From assembly GCF_041146795.1 (NCBI RefSeq), contig NC_135167.1:2557454-2621453 (forward strand): 64,000 bases of DNA, written 5' to 3'. Below the pieces are notes generated by a model. It searched no databases. It worked only from the letters and a program-made list of their open reading frames with translations, and was not told where the DNA came from. The translations under genes and the position numbers were made by a program. The DNA comes from Maylandia zebra. Lineage: Eukaryota > Chordata > Actinopteri > Cichliformes > Cichlidae. Below, one piece after another: positions 1-10,339 of this stretch (position 1 is the first letter of the stretch; every line of letters begins with the position of its first letter).

Positions 1-445
1 CCGGTAAATTTAGCGCTGACATTTCCTCAGAAGCACGCCGACCCAGCAAACTGGATCAGACCGGATCAAAGCAGAGCCGGCTCACCTTACACTTCATCTC
101 CACATGTTCTCTCGTTAATTCGCCCAGCAGCACATGTATGTGGGAGGATTTTCATCCTGAGGCCTGGAGTGTGCCTTCATGCTTTTTCTGCATAAAGAAT
201 CATCCCTCTGCAGCTCGCTACCAAGGGTCAAAGGTCATGTGATGTTAACAAGCTGCTGAAAAGTTGTTGAAAATAAATCCAGAGTTTGTAATGTTTAGGT
301 GTTTCCAGCATTTTCTGCAGGAAAACCAATATTTGTTCCCAAACTGCATTCAGACTGCAGTCTGTCAAAGTTTGAAGAAAACGTTAGCCACCTGTCCATC
401 AGGGAGGCCACGCCCCTGATAATGCAAAGCCACAGGTGGGCCCCT
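1..445. other. Intergenic, nothing supported
   Basis: No open frame, splice pattern or repeat boundary that I can support. The phrase around 400-425 (ggccacgcccctgataatg) recurs near 54010-54030 (ggccacgcccctaataatg), so part of this stretch is probably a dispersed repeat. Confidence 0.4.
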
Positions 446-648
446 CAGGGGCCGGTGTCCTGCAGGTTTTAGATCTCACCCTGGGTCAGCGCCCCTGAAT
501 CTAATGATTAGTTCATTCCCAGGCCTCTGGAGAACTTCAACACATGTTGAGGAGGTCATTTAGACATTGAAATCAGCTGTGCTGGATCAAGGACACGTCT
601 AAAAGCTGCAGGACTCCGGCCCTCGAGGCCTGGAGTTCCTCCACCCTG
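446..648. repeat. Degenerate hAT-type miniature element, same family as 6504-6729
   Basis: Most of the body aligns by eye with the miniature element at 6504-6729: the shared phrases are ccggtgtcctgcaggtttta, ccaggcctctggagaacttc and ccggccctcgaggcctggag. The left inverted terminus has lost about 20 bases. No 8-bp target duplication is visible, so this copy is older or truncated. Confidence 0.65.
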
Positions 649-1281
649 CTTTAACCCTCAATACAGTTTAAACAGGTGAGTCATAAAAACATCCTTCCCC
701 CCACCGCCGGAGCCTCGTGACCTCAGAAGTACTTCTGACTTGGTAGAGCTGTTTAAGTTAGAATCAAATGACCTTTGACCTTGCAGAACTCTGTCGCCTC
801 ATGGTGCATGCAGCACATGCAGATACAGATCTTATTTTAATAAACACGGTGACTGAAGGCTCACCTCTGTCCTGCTCCTGTGGACAGAGGATGTCCCTTT
901 CACATTAAAAGCATTAATATTTTTGCTTGTTTCACGTCTTTTTATTTTTACATTTTTGCCTCTTAGAAGAAAGATTTTATCTTTTTAAAACCGCCTGAAT
1001 GTTTTCTGTGTTGTTGTCGGGACTCGGCCTCTCGGCCTGTGCTGCTGCTTCCATGAAGCCCTTGTTGGTGCTGCACACATGAAATCCCAGGAAAGTTGAT
1101 CGCTGCTTAATTTCAGTTGATTTTTCATCTTTAACACATTAATGTTTCTTTCAGTAAGTGACAAAGTTTGTCCTCCTGATTCTGATGAAGAGCTTTCAGT
1201 TACTGGTCAGGAGGTTTCCTCTGAAATAACCCAACACCACCACCACCTCCTCCTCTCCTTCTCCTCCTCTGCCCTGCTGGA

Positions 1282-1427
1282 CCAATCACGGCCCAGCATC
1301 CCTGCTGGCCAATCAGAGGGCTGGTGGGTGATGTCATGTATTGGGCTGCTGTGTGGTGGTGCTGATGCTGCTGAGCTGCAGATCTTCAGTGTGAACAGAG
1401 AAGAGCTGGAGCGAGCATCGCTGCAGG
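1282..1427 (+). promoter_or_regulatory. Candidate promoter and non-coding first exon of the stathmin-like gene
   Basis: Two CCAATCA boxes lie at 1282-1288 and 1309-1315. About 110 bases on there is a strong 5' splice site (ag|g then gtgagtg, donor at 1428). The next good acceptor in the right place is the pyrimidine tract ending at 2894, just before the exon carrying the stathmin start codon. I infer an untranslated first exon ending at 1427. No transcript evidence is available, and the CCAAT spacing is only suggestive. Confidence 0.35.
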
Positions 1428-1755
1428 GTGAGTGACAGATCCACTCGTTCACCCCACACTGATTATTTCTATTATTATTTTTTTTACATTTTCTGCAGCT
1501 CAGAGCAGAAAGATGAGGCGATAAAAGCAGATTTCTCGGCTGTGACTCGATTTCTTTGTTCCTGCATTTGTTCCTCTGCAGTTTCTCTTCATCTCTTCCT
1601 CCTTTCTCGCTCTCATGCATCCTCTCCTGCGTATTTTCTCTCCATTTTCTTCTTCAGTTTTTGTTTCGTTCGGTTTGCTGTTTGAGTTCAGCTCCTTCAT
1701 CTCTGCAGAAGGCGATGCGCTTTCTGGCAACAATGACATCATCGCTGAGAGCATG

Positions 1756-1810
1756 CACACACACACACTCACACATGCACGCAGTGACACACACACACAC
1801 ACACACACAA
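1756..1810. repeat. (CA)n microsatellite, interrupted
   Basis: Two runs of CA dinucleotides separated by a short imperfect spacer. It lies in the inferred first intron of the stathmin-like gene. Confidence 0.9.
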
Positions 1811-2952
1811 AGTTAGGACGTTGTGTTTGCGTTTGCATTTAAATTTTGCAACAAATTCATGTTTTTAATCAATTTCTGCAGAAAAAAGCAAATGTAAACA
1901 TAAATATGCCTCCTCATTTACAAAGTAGAGCTTTGCTGCTTTTCTCCGTTTACTCTCTCAATCTTTTTGCCTTCTTATGTTTAGAATTAGAAATGCAGTT
2001 TGTGGAGATAAATGTTGGTATTTTCTTCATTTTCTGGGCTGCAGACGTGAAATGATCAAATGCAAATAGCTTAAAAGATGAACTTGTAGTGAAAGATGAA
2101 TCTTAAGCAGGCTTGGATAATAGCTGGAGTTGACTTTGAAATTCAAATGATTTTCATGCAGTTTGTAATTTGCTGCAGTGACTGAGTAACATCGTGTTTA
2201 CCAGGCTTTCAGAACAGATCAGAGTTTATCTGCAGGAAAGTTCAGATAACATCGTGTTTGCTGTGGTTTCATAACAGATGCAGACAAAACTACAAATACA
2301 ACCATAGTCTGCTTTTAAATCTTTACATTTCTTAGAACTGTGGAGGTCAGTGTGAATCCGAGACAGATCTGTAGAATCTCTCTGTAAAGCCTTACACGGA
2401 AGAAAGTGATGATGTTCCTGCACATGTGATCTGAATGATCTCTGATGAGGGAACAGCAGAAAAAGCTGCTGAGTTTTTGTTTCTGGGGCACACTGAGGGT
2501 TTCTCTCTGCAACGGCGGCTTCGCTTCGGAGGCCAAAGCCCGAGCAGCTCCTCGTGTCTCTGCTGCTGATTCATTCGTCACACTGAGTGGATTATTTTAA
2601 GCTCCCGAAGCAAATCAGTGGCAGGTGTCGAATCTTCTCGTGTGAATGACTCACACGAGCCGAGAAAAGCTGCATCGTGAGCAAAAGCTCACCTTTAAAT
2701 CGAATCGATGGCAGAGATATTCTTAGTGTGTGAACCAGAGAAAGCAAAATGACACTGAATCACAGCGGACGAGCGAGCTGCGGATGAAACAGCAAGAGCA
2801 AAGATGCGGCTCGTGCAGGGTTTGATGTTTGTGTTGCTGCCTGAGAGGCATTGTTGTTCATCGGCTTCCACTGATTAGATGTGTCTCTCTGCAGGAACAG
2901 ACTCTACCTCACCACAGTGTCTTTGACTGAGAACAGCAGCAGCAGCAGCAGG

Positions 2953-5900
2953 ATGACTCTAGCAGGTAAACGACTTTTCTTTTTGCTTTTATCTCTCAGT
3001 CCTGTCTGCAGCTTTTCTTTATATCTTTTCCCTCTGAATGTTCCAGCTTACAGGGAGAAGATGCGAGACCTCCCCCTGGTGTCTCTCTTCTGCTCCTGCA
3101 TCCTTCCCGAGCCCAGAGAGCCGGCGGCCGACAAGAAGGAAGGTCAGTAGCACAAAGTCACCTTTGTCCCGCAAGACAGGAAGTAATGGTGTCCTGCTAA
3201 AAACAGTCAAAATGTCTGCAGTGAAAAAGGACTACAGATTCAGGCTCAACCTGTCTATGAGCTACAGCAGGAAAGACGATGCTGAGGCTGCTTTTAGTTG
3301 GTCATACCAGTAAATGAAACCAGAGAATGATATGAAATGTAAATAACACAAAATATTTACCCAAAAAGCTGCAGGATGAACTTTTCGAGGCTGAGCTTTC
3401 TCTGAATGGAAACACGTTTATATTCAGTGTTGAATAAATCATCAAATTTTGCAATGTACAGTTTATCAACCAGCCCATTAATGAGTCATAAAAATCTGAA
3501 TCTCATGCACTGGGAGCTCTGGTCAGAGCACCTGTGAAAACCAATTTTTTAAAAGTTGCAGAGCTCAATCGGTCCATGTTCGAGGAAGATGTACAAAACA
3601 GTAGTTTAGCGTAAATCCCAACAACGAAGTCAGCCAAATGAAACCATAAAACCACGGCTTCTTTTCATCTCACCGCCTCATCCTCTCTCTGCAACTGCAG
3701 GCGTGGTGGACTTGAACCTCTGCAACATCCGGGACATGGAGGTGATCGAACTGAGCAAGCGAGCGAGTGGCCAGGCCTTCGAGGTCATTCTGAAGCCACC
3801 CACCTTCGACGGCGCCCCCGAGCTCAGGGCCACGACACCGCCTCGCCAGAAACCATCGCTGGCGGAGATCCAGAAGAAACTGGATGCTGCTCAGGAAAGG
3901 AGGAAGGTGTGTATGTGTGTCAAAGTAGTAGGTGACCTAAAAGTGTTTAAGGTCATAAATTTGACGTTTTATTTAAAAACATTTAAATATTTTTAATGTG
4001 TGTAACATTAATTTATTGATGTTCAACAGTTTTGCTCGTATTGCCTCTTGGACAAATTAAAATGTTGACCTGATTTGGTCTCACTGCGATAAACAAGTTA
4101 GTACAGTTCACGCTAAGGAGAACAAACATATATGAAATGCACAATTTATGGAAATTCTTCAAAGAGTTTAAGAGAAATGTCAATAAAAACAGAGATGTGA
4201 GGCTCATAGAGTCAGTAGTCAGACAGCTTCATCCTCAAGTCACCATGAATGTCTGTGCAGTTTTAAATTGCAGTCCATCCAGATGTTATTACAAAAATTA
4301 GGGGCCCTAAAATCGAACTCTGAGGAACGCCACAAGTTCTTTCCAATTGTTCTACGTGTCTGTTCAGACAAATGCATTTCAAGATTTTTGAGAACCCGGC
4401 ATCAGTGTAAAGGGATGAAACTCAGTAACAATCTTCCCTCTGACTCGCTCTAGTGTCAGGAGGCGGAGCTGCTGAAGCACCTGGCCGAGAGGAGGGAGCA
4501 CGAGCGGGAAGTCGCTCAGAAAGCTTTGGCCAAAGAGTGTCAGGAGCATCGCGCCACCGCCAACATGGAGCAGCGGCAGATGCACCTGAACGCCTCACAG
4601 GAGAGGCTCCACGAGGAGGTGAGGACCACGGTTTTACACTGCGAGATGTTACCTTCATTTACTGAAAATAAAATCGGAACTCTGGAAATAAATCACTAAA
4701 AGGAGCCTGTGTGGTTTCTGTTTGTGTCTTTCAGGACAAGCACAGCGTGGAGGTGAGCACGGCTGAAAAAAGAGCGAATCTGGGTAGAAACTGTGAGACA
4801 AAAGTTTTTATTTTAATCTCTGTTGCTTCTTCTGGGAGAAAAACCAACTACAGAAACACTATAGACTCAAATAACACAGTTTGCAGTAGCAAACATGCAG
4901 TCAAACCAAGGCTCCGTCCACACGTACACGGGTATTTTTGAAAACGGAGATTTTTCGTTTTAAAAAATAATCCCGTCCACACGTAAACGCAAAAATGAAG
5001 GAAAACACTGCTATGAACATGCCAAAGCAACAGGTGGCGATATATTCCTACCCGTGTAGAAATGTTGGCCAATCAGAAGTCTAGAAGCCTCGTGGGAAAG
5101 AGTAAACAAAGCCTTTGACGTTTTCTCCGTTTTTCTCGTCCACATGTAAACGCAAAAACGGAGTTTTCGAAAATCTCCACCCTGGCAGGCGTTTTTAAAC
5201 ATCTCAGTTTTCAGTGACCAAAAACGCCGTTTACGTGTGGACGAAAGGTGCAAACGCATAGAAAAATCTCAGTTTTCCAAAAATACCCGGGTACGTGTGG
5301 ACGTAGCCCAAATCACTGACAGTTCACGTTTATAAGCTACCAAAACTGCAGCATGGTGATAAAAATTCTCGTAAAAGATGGAAAAACATGACCAAGATTG
5401 GTCTGAGTAAAAACTCTAACAAGGCAAAGGTGAAGTCAAAACATCAAAGTCAAGACTCAAAGATAGAAGTAAACAACTCGTCAAACTTGAGACTCGTCAA
5501 AACACCCGGCACTGTGATACAGACAGACGCAGTTCACGAGGAAGGAACGTTCTGTAACAAGGAGGAGTAACCTATTAGTTACTGAAATGAGTTAACAGGT
5601 AGAGGTTATTTAGTTAGAAATGTCAAAATTCTTCTAATAGCACAGGGTTGGGAAGGAGCTGGGTTTGGGATACTCAGAGAGAAACTGAGGCAACATGAAT
5701 ATCTGATGGTCATTGTTGGGATATTGTGGTTGAGGTGAAACCTTTCAAAACACAAGCGGTGGCCCTAAAACCATGAATTATTTTACAACAATAACTTTTT
5801 AAAGACTGAAACAATGATCTCTTAGCCTTATTTCTGATTGCAGTGGGTAACAGTGTGATGCTGTGATCCAATTTTAACATAACAGCCGCCTGAGTAAGAG

Positions 5901-6901
5901 AGACAAGCTTAAAGGAACTTTTGGGGGGTTCTGATAGCATAGAGTTAGCGATGAGTGGGTCCCTGTTATAGCAGTCCATTTAATAGCTACTATTGTAGAG
6001 TCTTTACCTGGCCTTGAGGCGACTGCTGTTGTGATTTGATGCTATAACAATAAAATTGAATAGAAATTGATCTCTGTTGTTGGATCTCTGAAGAACGCCA
6101 GAACAACTTTCAGACAGGTTTCTCATTGTGATTGTCAGAGCTGCCATTTTTGACCAACCACGGTGAGACTGTGACATTTTGTCTCTTAACATCCACCGGG
6201 TCACCGATCACTCGTTCAGCGTTTGATTTGGGTTCTGTTTGAGTCACGTGCTAAAAAGCAATGATGTAACCTTTCCAAAAAAGCCTTGTTCAGTTATTTT
6301 GGCATGAAAGGTTTTCAATGTGGCATTTCCAGACTGTTCTAAACACTGAATGAGTGTTTGGACAGTAACCAAAGTCAAAGCCTTAGATTCACATGTAACA
6401 GGTTACCTGGAGGATGTGAAGAGGAGAGAGCAAAACTAACAAAATAATTGCAATTTGCAGATATAAAGCAGTTTTACTTTTACTGGATCAAAAGGTTCTA
6501 GACCAGGGGTCTCGAACTCCAGGCCTCGAGGGCCGGTGTCCTGCAGGTTTTAGACATCACCCTGGGTCAACACACCTGAATCAAATGATTAGTTCGTTAC
6601 CAGGCCTCTGGAGAACTTCGAGACATGTTGAGGAGGTCATTTAGCCATTTGAATCAGCTGTGTTAGATCAAGGACACATCTAAAACCTGCAGGACACCGG
6701 CCCTCGAGGCCTGGAGTTCGAGACCCCTGGTCTAGACCAAACCAGAAAAAGGTGCCAGAGGTACAGAAATGTGTTTAGTGAGAGCCTGTAGCTCATATCC
6801 CTGCAGGTTTTAAGCTTTTTAATATCTTCACCACCTCCTCTTTTAAATGTGAGTGTTTGTGGTAACAACAACCTCCTGTTCTCCGCTCCCAGGTGTCTTG
6901 A
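2953..6901 (+). CDS. stmn4l: Stathmin-4-like protein (membrane-anchored tubulin-binding phosphoprotein)
   Basis: Stathmins bind two tubulin dimers and promote microtubule disassembly; the stathmin-4 type is held on Golgi and vesicle membranes by palmitoylation. Coding exons: 2953-2965, 3047-3142, 3701-3906, 4454-4618, then 4735-4752 and probably 6893-6901 (stop), giving about 168 aa; mammalian STMN4 has 189. All first four junctions are GT-AG and in phase. The start [20 protein letters not shown] is the STMN4 signature, with palmitoylatable Cys20 and Cys22. Residues 48-105 carry [20 protein letters not shown] and the start of the helical domain. Exon 4 ([20 protein letters not shown]) is clear at first, then diverges and is about nine residues shorter than in mammals. 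The C-terminus is uncertain: after DKHSVE either a splice to 6893 adds VS and a stop, or reading continues into non-stathmin sequence. The family identity is firm; the stmn4l symbol is my best guess. Confidence 0.85.
4910..5308. mobile_element. Miniature inverted-repeat element, PIF/Harbinger-like
   Basis: The ends are inverted copies of each other: ggctccgtccacacgtacac at the left and gtacgtgtggacgtagcc at the right, with longer imperfect complementarity inside (cgggtatttttgaaaacgga). It is flanked by the 3-bp direct repeat CAA (4907-4909 and 5309-5311). A larger relative at 49558-50200 is flanked by CCA. Three-base target duplications fit PIF/Harbinger. It lies in the last intron of the stathmin-like gene. 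Confidence 0.7.
6504..6729. mobile_element. hAT-type miniature element, 226 bp
   Basis: The inverted termini are nearly perfect for about 50 bases: caggggtctcgaactccagg at the left and cctggagttcgagacccctg at the right. Flanking 8-mers TTCTAGAC (6496-6503) and GTCTAGAC (6730-6737) match at seven of eight positions, as expected for a hAT target duplication. There is no coding capacity. It is inserted in the last intron of the stathmin-like gene. Related copy at 446-648. Confidence 0.85.
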
Positions 6902-7799
6902 TGGCCTGATCACAACACAAGCTGAACCTTATTTGGAAGCCATTTTGGAGGGCTGATGAGCTGATATTTGATGTGCCGGGATGCTGGTGCTACTCCGGCG
7001 CAGAGACTGACAGGAAGTAGCTCTGAAAAGAGTAAGAGAAGAAGACGATGAGGAGGGCAGAGGGCAAGACCGACTGCACAACAACTCCTCTGTACAACCA
7101 GGACTCTCTTTAACAAGACGAACTCTTTATAACGAGATGGACGCTGCAGATTCAGTCGTCATTAGATGGTTTGAAGGGGTTTTACTGTGCTTTGTTTCCA
7201 TGCCAACGGTGCCAATGTGCTCGTGTGTGTGAATGTGTGGGCCTATCAACCTAACATCAACCAGATCCATCCCCTACGACTAAAAGGAAACCTTCCTCTC
7301 GGACTTTGAACGTTAAAATTAACCGAAATGAAGGATGCGTGGAATTACAGCTGATCTCAATCAAACAGCGCCATCTGCAGGATTGTTTAAATCATTGCAT
7401 GTGGCTCTTTAGCGACATCTAGTGGCATCTGTAGGTATAAAATAAGCAGCAAGCAGATCCATTTTGACCTTTAGGATCAGAGTCAAGATCACTGAAAGTG
7501 AGTCCAAGACGAGTTAGTGTTTCTGAGGTCAATTTAAGACAAACATCAGCAAAAATAGAGCTGAACTTAGTCGTAGAGGTGAGATTACCAACAATGAAAT
7601 CACCGCTACACAGGAAGTCAAACCACACCCTAAAATCCCCAAACCAAAACAGCGCTGCCCTCCAGGGCAGCTCGTTTCACCCGCTCTTTTCCTACTTTTA
7701 AAGGCAGAAGTTCTAGGCGCTGTGCAGGGGTGGAGACATCACATCTTTGCTGTTTCACAGATGATGTGGTTTGGATCGCTCAGACTCGGTGTCTCTGGA

Positions 7800-8160
7800 T
7801 ATTTGTCATTAGTGAGGGAAGCGTGGCGCAGGAGAGATTGACTCCCAGGTTCTGTTGTGATGATGAGAGAGAGCTGAGGCGAAGCCGTCAGTCAGTCTAC
7901 GCTCCTGCACTCACCGATGGCCCCGAGCGGAGTGTGGTGACCGAAAGAGATGAGGGGGTGAGGACCTCAGAGTAGACTCACCCCAAAAAGAGTCAGTTGA
8001 GGTGGTTGAGCATCTGACCAGGATGCCTAATGGGCGTTTCCTAGATGACCTGTTTCCTCCTGGGCGTGTCCTACAGGGAGGAGACCGTCTGCGTGTTTGG
8101 AAACACCTCAGTGTCCCCCCAGAAGAGCCGGAGCTAGCCGGGAAGAGTGAGCGCAACCAA
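7800..8160 (+). repeat. Old LINE 3' end fragment
   Basis: The translated stretch around 8002-8150 (VEHLTRMPNGRFLDDLFPPG) is a diverged version of the C-terminus of a common teleost LINE, whose usual form is close to RMPPGRLLGEVFRARPTGRR. A better preserved minus-strand copy is at 24801-25850. It sits within the inferred 3' UTR of the stathmin-like gene. The LINE clade cannot be fixed by eye. Confidence 0.6.
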
Positions 8161-8445
8161 AAGATTAAGACAAATCCAACCGAAGTGCAGGTTTTTCTGT
8201 TTCAAACTCTGCCTTTAAGTTTGTTTCCCACCAGTTACGCATCTCTTTGTCTTTCCTGTGTGAAATGGACGCGACACAACGCTTCTGAGACATCGGTGGT
8301 GTTTGCTGCACCCTGCTGCATCGAATGAGTGACCGGACCGACGTGTGTACAGTGTTTACAGCTGCTTATCACTGCAACATCATTGTAAAGGATTATGATA
8401 TGATGATGATAATGTACAGAAATCACATTATATTTTAAATTCAAC

Positions 8446-8488
8446 AATAAAACAGTCACACTTTACTACTTGGTTCAGGTTTTTTATT
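8446..8488. terminator. Overlapping convergent poly(A) signals
   Basis: AATAAA on + at 8446-8451 and TTTATT (AATAAA on -) at 8483-8488 lie 31 bases apart. They fit the 3' ends of the stathmin-like gene (+) and the il17 gene (-), which point at each other. No other + strand signal with a suitable context lies between the last stathmin exon and this point. Confidence 0.6.
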
Positions 8489-9017
8489 GAGTCAGATTCT
8501 GGATTATAAATACATTAAGAGTCAATAAATATCTACTGAAGAGCACAAAATACTTAAATAAAACAAAATTAAATTACTTTAAACCATAAATAACAGAAAG
8601 AATATGAAATAAATCTCTGCTTTTAAATCTCAGCTACAGTGTGCGTTTGGTTGTGTAGTTTCTCCCATTTTCTATTTCTGGAGTAAATGTGAGCTGTTTA
8701 ATATTAATAATAATAATAATAATATTCGCTGGAAATATACATAAAACAAAAAGATGGCAGGTTTAAGGCTAAGCAGCATTTCACTAAGTCACTGAGATGA
8801 AACAGCAGACTGAAGTCAGTCTGTTGGTCATCAGCTCGTCATTCAATTAAATAAACGTACTCTGACAGATATAATTATTTAAATTAGATATTATCAGATT
8901 TTTGTCGGATTTTCGTATTTACATGCAGGTAATTCTGTATTTTACATGTATGGACCCCTAATTTAGTTTTCTCTCGACATTCCCGGTCTTCCGTACATGA
9001 GCCCGTTTTGCTGGTCC

Positions 9018-10147
9018 TCATTGCTGGATTCGGACCACAGGCTTGACACAGGTGCAGCCCACCGAGATGAGGCGGGACTCCAGGCGGTAGTGGTAGTCTG
9101 CCGACCCTTCTGGCCTGATGCGCCGCAGCAGCAGCACCTGGTGCATGATGGGTCTGGACTCCAGGTTCCGGTCTTCCTGGCCCTGTAAGTTCAGGCAGCC
9201 CTGCAGCAGGCAGTGAGCCTCCGACAGGAAGGGAGGGAACAGAGTGTCGTCGGTGGTGACGCTGAGGATGGAGAAAGCGAGGGGACAAAAGATGATTAAA
9301 AGAGCTCTGTAAGCCCCGTGATTAAAGGGCCATGCCACAGTTTGTCACTCACTTGTACGTCCATGGCGAGATGGAGGCGTTGTTCAGCAGCCTGGTGTGT
9401 CTGTGGGTTTCCAGAGTTTTGGCGTCCAGCTGCAGGGAGACTGTTTCAAGCGTTGCACCATGCTTGTGTGTCCTTCCTGTCTTCGGCATGGCCGCTGCCT
9501 CTGTGATCATCATCATCATCATTATTGCCACGACACAGGCGGCCTGAGGAAGAGAAGCCACAAAACGTTTATGGTCCCCATTTTCAGATAACGTCACTGT
9601 AAAAACTTTTTCTCAGTTTTCAACGAGATACTGCAAGATACAATTTCAAAATCCAGGGTTATCTTTAGATGACACTTTATATTGTAAGCCTGCAATATCA
9701 GCGATAAAACCAGAGTGACCGGAGACTGTGGTGAGGAAGAACGTCATTTTAGCAGGAAGAGGCATTTGGCAGCAATGGAGAATTATTTTTTTTCATAAAA
9801 TCAACACGTTTGTAAAACTTGTTCTTATGATGACGTAACAGAGGACTTCCAGACAATGTTGTTTTTTAAGTGAATAAAATGTAAAATAAAAGAAGAATAA
9901 GGGACCAGTTGTTGTTTTTATGGCACCGTTGCATTACATGAGTGCCGAATGGAAGTTTCTTGTGTTAATTTATCAGTAACCCCCTGAGATTGTGAAAAAT
10001 AATCATGACAAACCATTTCAACATTTGCAAGTTGTATAGCTACGTAATCATTTAATTTGGAGCTTCGATAAAGCTTTTAGTGGCGTCTCTAACAGCTAAC
10101 ACAGGCAAGCGTTTTCTTACCGTCACTTTGTTTGTCGCTGAAAACAT
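9018..10147 (-). CDS. il17a/f: Interleukin-17A/F-like cytokine, minus-strand copy
   Basis: A secreted cytokine that would signal through IL-17 receptor heteromers in mucosal defence. Exons on -: 10147-10121 (ATG, 9 codons), 9543-9353, 9261-9018 (stop), giving 153 aa. Donors gtaaga and gtgagt and acceptors cttcctcag and ccatcctcag are good; intron phases are 0 and 2, the same as in the copy at 32916. Residues 1-27 form a hydrophobic signal peptide with five Met in a row. The core has SISPWTYNV, then the family knot cysteines C90, C95, C142 and C144 (EAHCLLQGC, VGCTCVKP). Glycosylation sequons occur at NAS and NVT. The two additional cysteines seen in the other copy (C33, C119) are absent here. 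The first exon is short and was chosen for its donor, phase and signal-peptide fit; it is less certain than exons 2-3. The exact paralogue number (f1, f2, f3) cannot be assigned. Confidence 0.88.
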
Positions 10148-10252
10148 GCTGCCGGGTTTCTCTGTTCGTTCTTCGGTCGGATGTTCTGGTTGTTTCGTTT
10201 TTGGGGTTTTTTCAGGTCGAGAAGATATTGGGTGTTTTTTTTTTAACCCTGG

Positions 10253-10335
10253 GGCTCTGCTGGAGGTTCAGGCTCTGCTGGAGGTTCAGGCTCTGCTGGA
10301 GGTTCAGGCTCTGCTGGAGGTTCACGCTCTGCTGG
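10253..10335. repeat. 18-bp minisatellite upstream of the il17 start
   Basis: Four exact units of GGCTCTGCTGGAGGTTCA at 10253-10324 (one base varies at the end of the array), followed by a partial unit. It lies 106 to 190 bases upstream of the minus-strand il17 start codon, so it falls in the probable promoter or 5' UTR. Confidence 0.95.
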
Positions 10336-10339
10336 CTCT

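Noticed and set aside
1142-1842. Cluster of overlapping open frames on both strands
   Set aside because: Low-complexity pyrimidine-rich and CA-rich DNA; none has protein-like composition.
4735-4941. Read-on of the stathmin exon for about 69 codons
   Set aside because: After DKHSVE the translation loses all stathmin character and runs into a PIF-like element; a gtgagc donor at 4753 is more likely used. Not fully excluded.
5388-5570. Open frame ending in FCNKEE, reminiscent of the stathmin C-terminus (VRKNKEL)
   Set aside because: The likeness is limited to a few residues and no acceptor joins it in frame to the preceding exon.
8884-9288. 134-codon minus-strand frame over the il17 exon
   Set aside because: It is an alternative frame of the il17 terminal exon; the frame with EAHCLLQGC and VGCTCV is the real one.
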